This document shows positions 8,873 to 18,778 of a DNA stretch of 64,000 bases, one piece after another. Within the stretch, counting starts at the first letter, position 1, and the number at the start of each line of letters is the position of its first letter. The stretch comes from Streptomyces sp. NRRL F-5126. GTDB lineage: Bacteria; Actinomycetota; Actinomycetes; Streptomycetales; Streptomycetaceae. The DNA lies in NCBI RefSeq assembly GCF_000721265.1, contig NZ_JOFZ01000002.1, forward strand, positions 372,001-436,000, written 5' to 3'. The translations under genes and the position numbers were made by a program. The notes under the pieces are model-generated. The model ran no database searches, had not been told where the DNA came from, and saw only the letters and a list, made by a program, of their open reading frames with translations.

Positions 8873-9053
8873 GGCAGCGCGTCCTTTCCCCGGGTACACA
8901 CAGGATGCGCCGAGTGTCCCGGATTGCGGCGGTAGCTGTCCGGCTGTTCGGAATGTGTCGGGTGAGGATGGTCCGTACGGAGTCGACGGACGTAACGGAG
9001 GATCCCCGCGCGGCCCGATTCCCGCGAACCGGCCGTCGGTGAGAGTGCCCCGT

Positions 9054-9077
9054 GCGGGGCGGCGGAAACCGCCCCGC
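9054..9077 (-). terminator. Hairpin directly after treS
   Basis: A perfect 9-bp stem (9054-9062 with 9069-9077) and 6-nt loop lie 3 bp beyond the treS stop on its strand. With a 208-bp gap before mak, it probably attenuates or ends the glgE-treS transcript. Confidence 0.55.
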
Positions 9078-9080
9078 GTC

Positions 9081-10967
9081 TCAGCCCCGCCGGTACTCGG
9101 TCGCGGGCGCCGCGCCGGGGCCCGTCGCCGCGCCGGGACCTGCCGCCGCACCGGGGCCCGCCGCGGCACCACCCTTACCGGGCGCCGGCTTCTCGCCCGG
9201 TGCCGCGCCCACGCCCACGCCGAGTGAGGGCCCCGAGGCGGCCGGCGCCGGCGCGGAGTCCTGGCGCAGCCTGAACCAGTAGAAGCCGTGGCCCGCGAGC
9301 GTGAGCAGGTAGGGCCACTCGCCGATGGCGGGGAAGCGCACACCGCCGATCAGCTCCACCGGATGGCGGCCGCTGTACTGCCGCAGGTCGAGCTCGGTGG
9401 GCTGGGCGAACCGGGAGAAGTTGTGCACGCACAGCACCAGGTCGTCGCCGTTGCCCTCGGGCGACGGCGCCTCGCGCAGGAACGCCAGCACCGCCGGGTT
9501 GGAGGACGGCAGCTCCGTGTACGAGCCGATGCCGAAGGCCGGGTTCTGCTTGCGGATCTCGATCATCCGGCGCGTCCAGTGCAGCAGCGACGACGGCGAC
9601 GCCATGGCCGCCTCGACGTTGGTGACCTGGTACCCGTAGACCGGGTCCATGATCGTCGGCAGGTAGAGCCTGCCCGGGTCGCTGGAGGAGAACCCCGCGT
9701 TGCGGTCGGGCGTCCACTGCATGGGCGTCCTGACCGCGTCGCGGTCGCCCAGCCAGATGTTGTCCCCCATGCCGATCTCGTCGCCGTAGTAGAGGATCGG
9801 CGAGCCGGGCAGCGACAGCAGCAGGGCCGTGAACAGCTCGATCTGGTTGCGGTCGTTGTCCAGCAGCGGCGCCAGCCTGCGGCGGATGCCGATGTTGGCG
9901 CGCATCCGCGGGTCCTTGGCGTACTCGGCGTACATGTAGTCGCGCTCTTCGTCCGTCACCATCTCGAGCGTCAGCTCGTCGTGGTTGCGCAGGAAGATGC
10001 CCCACTGGCAGCCGCTCGGGATGGCCGGCGTCTTCGCCAGGATCTCGGAGACCGGGTAGCGCGACTCGCGCCGCACCGCCATGAAGATGCGCGGCATCAC
10101 GGGGAAGTGGAACGCCATGTGGCACTCGTCGCCGCCGCGCTCGAAGGAGCCGAAGTAGTCGACCACGTCCTCCGGCCACTGGTTGGCCTCGGCGAGCAGC
10201 ACGGTGTCCGGGTAGTGGGCGTCGATCTCGGCCCGTACGCGCTTGAGGAAGGCGTGCGACTGCGGCAGGTTCTCGCAGTTCGTGCCCTCCTCCGCGTACA
10301 GGTAGGGCACCGCGTCCAGGCGGAAGCCGTCGATGCCGAGGTCGAGCCAGAATCGCAGGACCGAGATCATCTCCTCCTGCACGGCCGGGTTCTCGTAGTT
10401 GAGGTCCGGCTGGTGGGAGAAGAAGCGGTGCCAGTAGTACTGCCCCCGCACGGGGTCGAACGTCCAGTTGGACGCCTCGGTGTCGACGAAGATGATGCGC
10501 GCGTCCGCGTACCGCTTGTCCTCGTCGTCCCACACGTAGTAATCGCCGTACGGGCCTTCGGGGTTGGTGCGCGACTCCTGGAACCACGGGTGCTGGTCGC
10601 TGGTGTGGTTCATGACCACGTCGATGATCACACGCATGCCGCGCTGGTGCGCGGCGTCGACGAACTCCACGAAGTCGGCGAGATCGCCGAACTCCGGGAG
10701 GACCGCCGTGTAGTCCGCCACGTCGTACCCGCCGTCCCGCAGCGGGGACTTGAAGAACGGCGGCAGCCAGAGGCAGTCCACGCCGAGCCACTGCAGGTAG
10801 TCGAGTTTGGCGGTGAGGCCCTTGAGGTCGCCGACGCCGTCGCCGTTGCTGTCCTGGAACGAACGCACCAGGACCTCGTAGAAGACGGCCCGTTTGAACC
10901 AGTCGGGGTTGCGGTCCTTCGCCGGCGTGTCCTCGAAGAGGTCGTGGACGGGCTCATTGACGATCAT
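9081..10967 (-). CDS. treS: Trehalose synthase (maltose alpha-D-glucosyltransferase)
   Basis: GH13 enzyme interconverting trehalose and maltose in the cytosol, feeding maltose to Mak. About 628 aa. The N-terminus has [20 protein letters not shown]. The GH13 regions are visible: [26 protein letters not shown] with the nucleophile, [12 protein letters not shown] with the acid/base, and [12 protein letters not shown]. The ATG at 10967 overlaps the glgE stop as ATGA, so translation is probably coupled. The last ~55 residues form a low-complexity tail rich in Gly, Pro and Ala (repeats of GPGAA), which is not part of the family fold. Identity is secure; the tail is odd. Confidence 0.95.
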   Translation of the reverse strand: MIVNEPVHDLFEDTPAKDRNPDWFKRAVFYEVLVRSFQDSNGDGVGDLKGLTAKLDYLQWLGVDCLWLPPFFKSPLRDGGYDVADYTAVLPEFGDLADFVEFVDAAHQRGMRVIIDVVMNHTSDQHPWFQESRTNPEGPYGDYYVWDDEDKRYADARIIFVDTEASNWTFDPVRGQYYWHRFFSHQPDLNYENPAVQEEMISVLRFWLDLGIDGFRLDAVPYLYAEEGTNCENLPQSHAFLKRVRAEIDAHYPDTVLLAEANQWPEDVVDYFGSFERGGDECHMAFHFPVMPRIFMAVRRESRYPVSEILAKTPAIPSGCQWGIFLRNHDELTLEMVTDEERDYMYAEYAKDPRMRANIGIRRRLAPLLDNDRNQIELFTALLLSLPGSPILYYGDEIGMGDNIWLGDRDAVRTPMQWTPDRNAGFSSSDPGRLYLPTIMDPVYGYQVTNVEAAMASPSSLLHWTRRMIEIRKQNPAFGIGSYTELPSSNPAVLAFLREAPSPEGNGDDLVLCVHNFSRFAQPTELDLRQYSGRHPVELIGGVRFPAIGEWPYLLTLAGHGFYWFRLRQDSAPAPAASGPSLGVGVGAAPGEKPAPGKGGAAAGPGAAAGPGAATGPGAAPATEYRRG

Positions 10968-12958
10968 GATGTGGGTGACCCTCCGGTAGGCGGGGACGGT
11001 CGCAGGACGACGATGTGCGCGGGCGTGACGCCCGGCTCCAGGCGCACATAGTTGGCCCTGCCCCAGTGATAGGTGTCGCCGGTGAGCTCGTCGCGCACCG
11101 GGACGGTCTCGTGCCACTCAAGGCCGAGCCGCGGCATGTCCAACGAGACCGTGGCTTCCTGGGTGTGGTGCGGGTCGAGGTTCACGACCACCAGAACGAT
11201 GTTCGAACCCGACCGCTTGCTGTACGCGAGCACGGAGTCGTTGTCGGCGTGGTGGAAGTGGATGTCCCGCAGCTGCTGGAGCGCGGGATGCCTGCGCCGC
11301 AGCCGGTTGAGCGTGGTGATCAGTGGTGCGATCGTGCGGCCCTCACGCTCGGCCGCCTCCCAGTCCCTGGGCCTGAGCTGGTACTTCTCGGAATCCAGGT
11401 ACTCCTCGCTGCCCGGGCGCACCGACGCGTTCTCGCACAGCTCGAACCCCGCGTAGACGCCCCAGGACGGTGACATCGTCGCCGCGAGGACCGCCCGCGC
11501 CTCGAACGCGGGCCTGCCGCCCTCCTGGAGGTAGGCGTGCAGGATGTCAGGCGTGTTGACGAAGAAGTTCGGGCGCATGACGGAGGCGGACTCGCCCGAG
11601 AGCTCGGTCAGGTACTCCGTCAGTTCCTGTTTCGAATTGCGCCAGGTGAAGTAGGTGTACGACTGCTGGAAGCCGATCGCGGCCAGCGCCCGCATCATCG
11701 CGGGGCGCGTGAACGCCTCGGCGAGGAAGATGACGTCGGGGTCGGTCCGGTTGACGGTGGCGATGACCTTCTCCCAGAAGACCACCGGCTTGGTGTGCGG
11801 ATTGTCGACACGGAAGACGCGTACCCCGTGGGACATCCAGTACCGCAGGATCCGTACGGTCTCCCTGACGAGGCCGCGCATGTCCTTGTCGAACGCGATC
11901 GGGTAGATGTCCTGGTACTTCTTCGGCGGGTTCTCCGCATACGCGATCGTCCCGTCGGGCCTGTGGTGGAACCAGTCGGGCTTCCTGCCGACCCACGGGT
12001 GGTCGGGCGAGCACTGCAGTGCGAAGTCGAGCGCGACCTCCATCCGCAGGTCGCGCGCGGTGCCCACGAAGCGGTCGAAGTCGTCGATCGTGCCGAGGTC
12101 CGGGTGCACCGCGTCGTGGCCGCCGGCCTCGGAACCGATCGCCCACGGCACGCCCACGTCACCGGGCCCCGCCGACAGGGAGTTGTTCGGGCCCTTGCGG
12201 AACGTGCTGCCGATCGGGTGGATCGGCGGCAGGTACACCACGTCGAACCCCATCGCGGCGATCGCCGGCAGCCGCTCGGCGGCCGTCGCGAACGTCCCGC
12301 TCACGGCCGGCTCGCCCGGCCTGACCACCGCGCCCTCCGAGCGCGGGAACATCTCGTACCAGGACCCGTACAGCGCGCGCCTGCGCTCCACCTTGAGCGG
12401 CACGGGACGCGAGGCGGAGACCAGATCGCGCAGCGGATGGGCGGCGAGCGCCTCGTCCACCTCGGGTGTCAGCGCCGCCGCGAGACGGGCCGCCGGCGGA
12501 CGCGACGTGTCGCGCAGCGCGTCCACCGCCGCGAGCACGAACTCGCGGCCCTCGCGCTTCGGCACGCCCTCGGCGGCCCGCTCGTGCAGCGCCGCGCCCT
12601 CGGCGAGCACCAGGTCGGTGTCGATGCCGGCCGGGATCTTGATGCCCGCGGTGTGCCGCCAGGTGGTGACGGGGTCGCTCCACGCCTCGACCGTGTACGT
12701 CCAGTCGCCCTCCTCCGTGGGGGTGACGTCGGCGCCCCACCGGTCGGTGCCGGGCGCCAGTTCGCGCATCGGGGTGAAGGGCCCCGGGCGCCCGGCCGGG
12801 TCGGTGAGCACGACGTTGGCGGCGACCGCGTCGTGTCCCTCGCGGAAGACGGTCGCGGCGACCTGGAAGGTCTCACCGCTCACCGCCTTCGCCGGGCGTC
12901 TTCCGCAGTCGACGAGGGGGGTGACGTCCAGGACGGGGATGCGACCGATCAGTTTCAC
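10964..12958 (-). CDS. glgE: Maltosyltransferase GlgE
   Basis: GH13_3 enzyme (EC 2.4.99.16) that transfers maltosyl units from maltose 1-phosphate to the non-reducing end of alpha-1,4-glucan. About 664 aa, close to the S. coelicolor enzyme. N-terminal beta-domains (residues 1-200) precede the barrel. The nucleophile Asp385 lies in [12 protein letters not shown] and Glu414 in [10 protein letters not shown]; their 29-residue spacing matches my recollection of characterised GlgE. The GTG start at 12958 has AGGTGA upstream. It is the first gene of the leftward operon, overlaps treS by 4 nt and diverges from glgP. In mycobacteria GlgE loss is lethal through maltose 1-phosphate build-up; relevance here is inferred. 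Confidence 0.96.
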   Translation of the reverse strand: MKLIGRIPVLDVTPLVDCGRRPAKAVSGETFQVAATVFREGHDAVAANVVLTDPAGRPGPFTPMRELAPGTDRWGADVTPTEEGDWTYTVEAWSDPVTTWRHTAGIKIPAGIDTDLVLAEGAALHERAAEGVPKREGREFVLAAVDALRDTSRPPAARLAAALTPEVDEALAAHPLRDLVSASRPVPLKVERRRALYGSWYEMFPRSEGAVVRPGEPAVSGTFATAAERLPAIAAMGFDVVYLPPIHPIGSTFRKGPNNSLSAGPGDVGVPWAIGSEAGGHDAVHPDLGTIDDFDRFVGTARDLRMEVALDFALQCSPDHPWVGRKPDWFHHRPDGTIAYAENPPKKYQDIYPIAFDKDMRGLVRETVRILRYWMSHGVRVFRVDNPHTKPVVFWEKVIATVNRTDPDVIFLAEAFTRPAMMRALAAIGFQQSYTYFTWRNSKQELTEYLTELSGESASVMRPNFFVNTPDILHAYLQEGGRPAFEARAVLAATMSPSWGVYAGFELCENASVRPGSEEYLDSEKYQLRPRDWEAAEREGRTIAPLITTLNRLRRRHPALQQLRDIHFHHADNDSVLAYSKRSGSNIVLVVVNLDPHHTQEATVSLDMPRLGLEWHETVPVRDELTGDTYHWGRANYVRLEPGVTPAHIVVLRPSPPTGGSPTS

Positions 12959-13494
12959 CGAATCACCTGGGGGCTGGGCTGGCGTGACGAGCAGGACAAG
13001 TGGTGCGAGTCGAGCAGGACAGGCGGGGTGCGGAAGGGGTAAGTAGCCGCGAATCAGATTTTGTACTGGTTTTGCTGTTCTTTTTAGCTGCTTGATCGAC
13101 CGGAGGCACGGTGTGGGCAGGTCCGTTTGCGCCCGCGTTCACCCGAACAGCACTCGCGAGCGTGCGTACGGGGGAGCCTTCCATGCGAACGGGGCCGCCA
13201 ATCCGGCGCCGCGTTGACTCACCGCACCGGAATGGTTACCCAATCCTGTACCGCCGCGCCGCCGTGCGCGAGTCCGCCTCGTACCCGCGAGGCGGGCGCC
13301 GCCGTACGGCATATGCACCGGCGCAACGCGGCGGGCGGGGGCGGGAGCGTCGCACGAACCGCGCGCAAACCGCCGCGACGCGCGCGTATGCGCCGTGGTT
13401 GCGGGGGCAGCGGACGGCTAACGTCTCACCACGGCGGGACGCCCTGCGCGGTGCGTCCCCTCCGATACGTACGTCCCTTGCGAAGGTGGAGCAC
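12959..13494. other. Divergent control region glgE/glgP
   Basis: 536 bp without a convincing gene; open frames here lack start signals and conserved sequence. An AT-rich patch at about 13047-13100 stands out against the GC-rich background and is the likeliest core promoter area for glgE. A perfect GCATATGC dyad occurs at 13309-13316. No known operator was recognised. Confidence 0.5.
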
Positions 13495-16221
13495 GTGAAG
13501 GCAATCCGTCGGTTCACCGTCCGCCCGGTACTTCCCGAGCCCCTCGGCCCCCTCAGCGATCTGGCCCGCAACCTGCGCTGGTCCTGGCACACCGCGACCC
13601 GCGAGCTGTTCGAGGCGGTCGATCCGGAGGGCTGGCGGGCCGTGGGAGCCGACCCGGTCAGACTGCTCGGCACCGTGTCGGCGGCACGCCTCGCCGAGCT
13701 CGCCGGGGACCGGGCGTTCCTGGACAGGCTGGCGGCCGTCACCGCGGACCTGGACGCCTACCTGCACGGCGAGCGCTGGTACCAGCAGCGGGACGCCGGG
13801 CAGGCCGGCGGCGAGCAGGGCACGGGGGGCGCCGGCGAGCTGCCCGCCGCCATCGCCTACTTCTCGCCCGAGTTCGGCATCACCGCGGCCCTGCCGCAGT
13901 ACTCCGGCGGCCTCGGCATCCTCGCCGGCGACCACCTCAAGGCGGCGAGCGACCTCGGGGTGCCGCTGATCGGCGTCGGCCTGCTCTACCGGCACGGCTA
14001 CTTCCGCCAGTCGCTCTCCAGGGACGGCTGGCAGCAGGAGCAGTACCCGGTGCTCGACCCGCACGAGCTCCCCCTCACCCAGCTGCGTGAGCCCGACGGC
14101 ACCCCCGCCCACGTGGAGCTCGCGCTGCCCGGCGGCCGCGCGCTGCGCGCCAGGATCTGGCAGGCGCAGGTGGGCAGGGTGCCGCTGCTGATGCTCGACT
14201 CGGACGTCGAGGAGAACGGCCACACGGAACGCGAGGTCACCGACCGGCTCTACGGCGGCGGCAGCGAGCACCGGCTGTTGCAGGAGATGCTGCTCGGCAT
14301 CGGCGGCGTGCGTGCCGTGCGCACGTACTGCCGGCTCACCGGCCACCCGGCTCCCGAGGTGTTCCACACCAACGAGGGCCACGCGGGCTTCCTCGGCCTG
14401 GAGCGGATCAGTGAGCTGGCGGCCGACGGCACCGGCTTCGAGGCCGCGCTTGAGGCCGTGCGCGCGGGCACCGTGTTCACCACGCACACCCCCGTGCCCG
14501 CCGGCATCGACCGGTTCGACCGTGCGCTCGTCGCCCACCACTTCGGCGCCGACGGGGAACTGCCTGGCGTCGAGGCGGAACGGGTGCTCGGCCTCGGCAC
14601 GGAGACCTACCAGGGCGGCGACCCGCAGGTGTTCAACATGGCCGTGATGGGGCTGCGCCTCGCCGGGCGGGCCAACGGGGTCTCCACCCTGCACGGCCGG
14701 GTCAGCCGGGAGATGTTCTCCGGCCTGTGGCCCGGGTTCGACGCCGAGGAGGTGCCGATCACGTCCGTCACGAACGGCGTGCACGCGCTGACCTGGGTGG
14801 CTCCCGAGGTCGTGGCGCTCGGCGCCCGGCAGATCGGCGAGGCCCGGGCCGAGCAGGCGCTCACCGTCGGCGGGCCCGGCCGCTGGGAGTCGGTCGCCGA
14901 CATCCCCGACGCGGACGTCTGGCAGGTCAGGCGCACCCTGCGCGCGCGGCTCGTGGCCGAGGTGCGCGAGCGGCTGCGGGCCTCCTGGCGGCAGCGCGGC
15001 GCGGCGGCCGCGGAACTCGGCTGGATCGACGGGGTCCTCGATCCCGACGTCCTCACCATCGGCTTCGCCCGCCGCGTCCCGTCGTACAAGCGGCTGACGC
15101 TGATGCTGCGCGACCCGGCGCGGCTGACCAGGCTGCTGCTCGACGAGGAGCGGCCGGTGCAGATCGTCGTCGCGGGCAAGGCGCACCCGGCGGACGACGG
15201 TGGCAAGCGGCTCATCCAGGAGCTGGTGCACTTCGCGGACGACCCCCGGGTACGGCACCGGATCGTGTTCCTGCCCGACTACGGCATGGGCATGGCGCAG
15301 AAGCTCTACCCGGGCTGCGACGTGTGGCTGAACAACCCGCTCAGGCCGCTGGAGGCGTGCGGCACCAGCGGGATGAAGGCCGCCCTCAACGGGTGCCTCA
15401 ACCTGTCGGTCCTGGACGGCTGGTGGGACGAGTGGTACGAGCCGGACTTCGGCTGGGCCATCCCGACCGCGGACGGGTCGGCCGCCGCGGACGAGAACCG
15501 CCGCGACGACCTTGAGGCGAACGCGCTGTACGAGCTGATCGAGAACCGCGTGGCACCGCGCTTCTACGACCGGGGCGGCCGGGGCGGCTCGGGCGGCCGG
15601 GGCGGACGGGCCGCGGCAGAGGAGAGTGGCGACGGGCTGCCGGGCCGCTGGATCGAGATGGTGCGCCGCACGCTGGTCACGCTGGGACCGAAGGTGCTGG
15701 CGGGCCGGATGGTGCGCGAGTACGTGGAGCGGCTGTACGCGCCCGCCGCGCACGCGCACCGCGCGCTCGGCACGAAGGCGGCAGCGGAACTCGCGGCCTG
15801 GAAGTACCGGGTGCGCACCCTGTGGCCGCACGTGTCGGTCGACCACGTCGAGACCGTCTCGGCCGGGGAGGGTGCTACCTGCGGCACCGCCCAGCTGGGC
15901 TCCGCGCTCGCGCTGCGGGTCGGCGTCGCCCTCGGCGATCTGCGTCCCGAGGACGTGGAGGTGCAGGCCGTGGCGGGGCGGGTCGACTCGGACGATGCCA
16001 TCGCCGACGCGCAGACGTTCCCGCTCAAGCCGTCGGGCGGTCCTGACGCCGAGGGGCGCTGGGTCTACGAGGGGCCGCTGTCCCTGGACCGCACGGGACC
16101 GTACGGGTACACGGTGCGCGTGCTGCCCTCGCACGTGCTGCTGGCGGGCGGCGTGGACCTCGGCCTCGTCGCGCTGCCCACGGAGGCGGCGGGCGAGCAC
16201 GCGGGGTTGCTGATGCGGTAG
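13495..16221 (+). CDS. glgP: Alpha-glucan (glycogen) phosphorylase with DUF3417 N-terminus
   Basis: Cytosolic PLP enzyme releasing glucose 1-phosphate from alpha-glucan ends; the degradative counterpart to the GlgE pathway. About 908 aa, the long actinobacterial form. An N-terminal DUF3417 segment (residues 1-110, LARNLRWSWHTATRELF) precedes the GT35 fold. Visible motifs are FSPEFGI near residue 125, VFHTNEGHAGF and the PLP-region ACGTSGMKAALNG with its lysine. The start GTG 13495 follows AAGGTGGAG; the upstream frame lacks conservation. A Gly/Arg-rich insert occurs near residue 700. The gene diverges from glgE and is followed by a strong hairpin. Confidence 0.95.
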   Translation: MKAIRRFTVRPVLPEPLGPLSDLARNLRWSWHTATRELFEAVDPEGWRAVGADPVRLLGTVSAARLAELAGDRAFLDRLAAVTADLDAYLHGERWYQQRDAGQAGGEQGTGGAGELPAAIAYFSPEFGITAALPQYSGGLGILAGDHLKAASDLGVPLIGVGLLYRHGYFRQSLSRDGWQQEQYPVLDPHELPLTQLREPDGTPAHVELALPGGRALRARIWQAQVGRVPLLMLDSDVEENGHTEREVTDRLYGGGSEHRLLQEMLLGIGGVRAVRTYCRLTGHPAPEVFHTNEGHAGFLGLERISELAADGTGFEAALEAVRAGTVFTTHTPVPAGIDRFDRALVAHHFGADGELPGVEAERVLGLGTETYQGGDPQVFNMAVMGLRLAGRANGVSTLHGRVSREMFSGLWPGFDAEEVPITSVTNGVHALTWVAPEVVALGARQIGEARAEQALTVGGPGRWESVADIPDADVWQVRRTLRARLVAEVRERLRASWRQRGAAAAELGWIDGVLDPDVLTIGFARRVPSYKRLTLMLRDPARLTRLLLDEERPVQIVVAGKAHPADDGGKRLIQELVHFADDPRVRHRIVFLPDYGMGMAQKLYPGCDVWLNNPLRPLEACGTSGMKAALNGCLNLSVLDGWWDEWYEPDFGWAIPTADGSAAADENRRDDLEANALYELIENRVAPRFYDRGGRGGSGGRGGRAAAEESGDGLPGRWIEMVRRTLVTLGPKVLAGRMVREYVERLYAPAAHAHRALGTKAAAELAAWKYRVRTLWPHVSVDHVETVSAGEGATCGTAQLGSALALRVGVALGDLRPEDVEVQAVAGRVDSDDAIADAQTFPLKPSGGPDAEGRWVYEGPLSLDRTGPYGYTVRVLPSHVLLAGGVDLGLVALPTEAAGEHAGLLMR

Positions 16222-16241
16222 GCCGCCGCGCCCGGCTCGTA

Positions 16242-16278
16242 CGGCGCCCCGTGGTCCCCGGCGGACCGCGGGGCGCCG
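16242..16278 (+). terminator. Terminator after glgP
   Basis: A 10-bp GC stem (16242-16251 with 16269-16278) continues through a wobble pair into a further 5 bp (GGTCC/GGACC) around a 5-nt loop, 20 bp after the glgP stop. Confidence 0.75.
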
Positions 16279-16296
16279 CCGCGTCCGGAGCCAGTA

Positions 16297-16337
16297 AAGG
16301 TACAGACCTTGACGGCCGTCGTGCGGCGCTCTACCTT
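16297..16337 (+). promoter_or_regulatory. Promoter with overlapping operator-like dyad, upstream of the lyase gene
   Basis: TTGACG (16309-16314) and TACCTT (16332-16337) are spaced exactly 17 nt, a textbook housekeeping promoter. An inverted repeat AAGGT-ACAG-ACCTT (16297-16310) ends inside the -35 box, so a bound protein would block it. Its core GGTACAGACC matches 8 of 10 bases of the DasR core GGTCTAGACC and resembles operators of streptomycete chitinase genes. Ownership by DasR is only a suggestion. Confidence 0.65.
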
Positions 16338-16439
16338 CCTGCCATCACGTTCACAACTCCGCCTGGCATTCATGTCGATGAACAACTGGCATCGTGTCCG
16401 GCGGCGTTGGGACACCCTCCACCGGAAGGGACCCCCCAC

Positions 16440-17687
16440 ATGCGCCCCGGAAAGACCTCACGGCTCGTCACGCTCGCCACAGCCCTCGCGGGCGTCACCG
16501 CAGCCCTCTGCATGGCGCCCGCCTCGGCCACCTCGGCCGGCCACGCCGCGCACCGTGCGGCCGCCACCCCCGCGGTGGCCGCGTCCCCCGCCGCCTTCAC
16601 CCACCCGGGTGTCAACCTCGACACCGCCCAACTCGACTTCATACGGGCCAAGGTCCAGGCGGGCGCCGAGCCCTGGAAGTCCGCGTACGACCAGATGATG
16701 GCGAGCAAGTACGCCGACCTGAACCGCACGCCGAAGCCGCGCGCCAACGTCGAGTGCGGCTCGTACTCGCACCCGAACAACGGCTGCACCGACGAACGGC
16801 AGGACGCGATAGCCGCGTACACCGACGCCCTCGCCTGGTACATCAACCGCGACGACCGGTACGCCCAGAAGTCCATCGAGCTCATGGACGCCTGGTCAGC
16901 CACCATCCAGGAGCACACCGATTCCAACGCGCCCCTCCAGACGGGATGGGCCGGCGCCTCCTGGCCGAAGGCCGCCGAGATCATCAAGCACGTGTACGGG
17001 AACTGGCCCGACGAGGGCCGGTTCGACACGATGCTGCGCGACGTCTACCTGCCGACCGTCATCAAGGGCTCCAACTCCAACGGCAACTGGGAGCTGACGA
17101 TGATGGAGGCGGCGGTGTCCATCTCCGTCTACCTCGACGACAAGGCGGACTACGACACGGCGATCTCCAAGTACCTGACGCGCACCGCCGCCTACGTCTA
17201 CCTGCCCTCGGACGGCAGCCTGCCCAAGACGGTGCCGAGCCAGCACCTCGACACCCGCGCGAAGATCGTGGCCTACTGGCAGGGGCAGTCGACCTTCAAC
17301 GCGTCCATGACCGGCGTCACGCAGGAGACCTGCCGCGACTTCACCCACACCGGCTACGGCATCTCCAACATCGGGCACGTCTACGAGACGGCACGCATCC
17401 AGGGCCAGGACCTCTACCCGCAGGTCGGCGAGCGGCTGCGGCAGGCGCTCGGCTTCCAGTCGCGCCTGGAGACGGGGGCCATGTCCCAGCCGTCCACGCT
17501 GTGTCCGGGCAAGTCGCTCAAGCTCGGCCTCGGGCCGATCACCGAGGTCGGCTTCAACGCGCTGCACACGCGCAAGGGCATCGCGATGACCAGCACCCAG
17601 GCGCTGACCGAGCGTCAGCGGCCCGCGGGGACGAACAGCCTGTTCGTCGCCTGGGAGACGCTCACCAACGCGGAGAACCCCAACTAG
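16440..17687 (+). CDS. Secreted alginate-lyase-family protein
   Basis: Predicted extracellular polysaccharide-degrading enzyme, 415 aa. A signal peptide is clear: RPGKTSR, a hydrophobic stretch and ASATSA near residue 30. The mature part matches the alginate lyase (PF05426) alpha/alpha-toroid family: NGCTDERQDAIAAYTDALAW, then repeated helices, SNSNGNWELTMMEA and the late TGYGISNIGHVYETARI. The first two carry the Asn/His-type residues usual in such lyases. The true substrate (alginate, another uronate or an unknown glycan) cannot be told from sequence. The ATG at 16440 follows GGAAGGGA. It stands alone behind its own promoter/operator, suggesting substrate induction, and converges on the next gene. 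Confidence 0.8.
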   Translation: MRPGKTSRLVTLATALAGVTAALCMAPASATSAGHAAHRAAATPAVAASPAAFTHPGVNLDTAQLDFIRAKVQAGAEPWKSAYDQMMASKYADLNRTPKPRANVECGSYSHPNNGCTDERQDAIAAYTDALAWYINRDDRYAQKSIELMDAWSATIQEHTDSNAPLQTGWAGASWPKAAEIIKHVYGNWPDEGRFDTMLRDVYLPTVIKGSNSNGNWELTMMEAAVSISVYLDDKADYDTAISKYLTRTAAYVYLPSDGSLPKTVPSQHLDTRAKIVAYWQGQSTFNASMTGVTQETCRDFTHTGYGISNIGHVYETARIQGQDLYPQVGERLRQALGFQSRLETGAMSQPSTLCPGKSLKLGLGPITEVGFNALHTRKGIAMTSTQALTERQRPAGTNSLFVAWETLTNAENPN

Positions 17688-17710
17688 GCGGCGGGGCGGG
17701 CAGCGGCGCG

Positions 17711-18628
17711 TCAGGCCGACAGCCCGAGCGCCAGGGGCTCGCGGCGCGAGTCCGCCACCAGGCGCAGGCACTCCACCGGGTCGTCACGCACCGGGCGCCT
17801 GACGATCTCCGCGCCCATGGCGCCGATCGTGTCGAGGCGGTGGTGGTAGAGGCCGAGCAGGACCCGCACGAGCGGCCGGAACTCGACCGGGACCTCGCCG
17901 ACGACCCGGCCCGCCTCGAGCAGCGTCGCCCTTGCCCTGTCCGCGGTGGCGAGCACCAGCGCCCGCACACCGCGGGTGGGGCGGCCGCGCTCCAGGTCGG
18001 AGGGGCTCACGCCGTGGCGCTCCAGGTCGGTGAGCGGCAGCGCGAGCCGGCCCTCCGCGAGGTCCTCGGCCAGGTCGGTGAGCAGGTCGGTGCGCTGGCA
18101 GGCGTCGGCGACCAGCCGGCAGGAGGCGGCGAACGCGTCGTCGGGCACGAGGTGCGGGGTGAGGCCGGTGCTGAGCATGATGCCCGGCCAGGTCAGGGTG
18201 TCGATGTAGCGCTGGTAGTCCGCCTCGTCGGCGAAGCCGGGGAACTCCAGGTCGATCCGCGTGCCCGCGAGGTAGCTGTCGAACCACTTCCTCGGCAGGG
18301 CCGCGGCCTCGGCCGAGTGCACGAAGGCGCGCAGCAGCGGATGGTGCGAGTCGCCCGTGTCGAGCGCCCGCGTGACGTGCCCGGTCCAGGCGTCGAGCTG
18401 CCGCAGCCGCTCGCCCGGGGTGCCCGTGTCGCAGACGTCGTCCGTGAAACCGAGCATCGAGGCGCCCGTCAGCGCGTGCGGCAGGAAGCCGCCGGGAGAC
18501 TGGAGGCGCACGACGCCGTAGAGCACGGGCTCCCGGCGGCGCAGGTAGCGTGCGGCGGTGGTGTAGTCGGCGCGCAGGCCGGCGGGCCGCACCCCGGCGA
18601 GATCCAGACAACGTCGCCACGAACGCAC
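17711..18628 (-). CDS. Squalene/phytoene-synthase-family protein
   Basis: Trans-isoprenyl diphosphate synthase (head-to-head) fold, about 305 aa. The first metal-binding motif reads GFTDDVCDTG near residues 63-72. The second reads DLAEDLAEGRLALPLTDLERHGV. A W/YxxxLxGTR-like PRKWFDSYLAGTRIDL lies between them. The family condenses two prenyl diphosphates. No carotenoid or hopanoid genes are adjacent, and the first motif is a loose version of DxxxD, so the substrate and even activity are uncertain. The GTG start at 18628 follows AGGGAG; the longer open frame to 18757 runs through a terminator hairpin and is unlikely to be coding. It converges on the lyase gene with a 23-bp gap. Confidence 0.75.
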   Translation of the reverse strand: MRSWRRCLDLAGVRPAGLRADYTTAARYLRRREPVLYGVVRLQSPGGFLPHALTGASMLGFTDDVCDTGTPGERLRQLDAWTGHVTRALDTGDSHHPLLRAFVHSAEAAALPRKWFDSYLAGTRIDLEFPGFADEADYQRYIDTLTWPGIMLSTGLTPHLVPDDAFAASCRLVADACQRTDLLTDLAEDLAEGRLALPLTDLERHGVSPSDLERGRPTRGVRALVLATADRARATLLEAGRVVGEVPVEFRPLVRVLLGLYHHRLDTIGAMGAEIVRRPVRDDPVECLRLVADSRREPLALGLSA

Positions 18629-18689
18629 GAACAGGCTCCCTGGGCAGTGGAGGACAGGACACGGTGGGACACGTGCCGGCACCAGCGTA

Positions 18690-18731
18690 GCCACGCGGGG
18701 GACCCGGTCCTTGCCGGGTCCCCCGCGTGGC
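18690..18731 (-). terminator. Perfect 18-bp terminator hairpin after the MFS gene
   Basis: Bases 18690-18707 pair perfectly with 18714-18731 around a 6-nt loop, 48 bp past the MFS stop on its strand. It separates that gene from the squalene-synthase-like gene downstream. Confidence 0.85.
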
Positions 18732-18778
18732 GTCGTGGCTACGGCGCCGGTGGTCACGCGCTCGTCGTGCGCCGGGCG

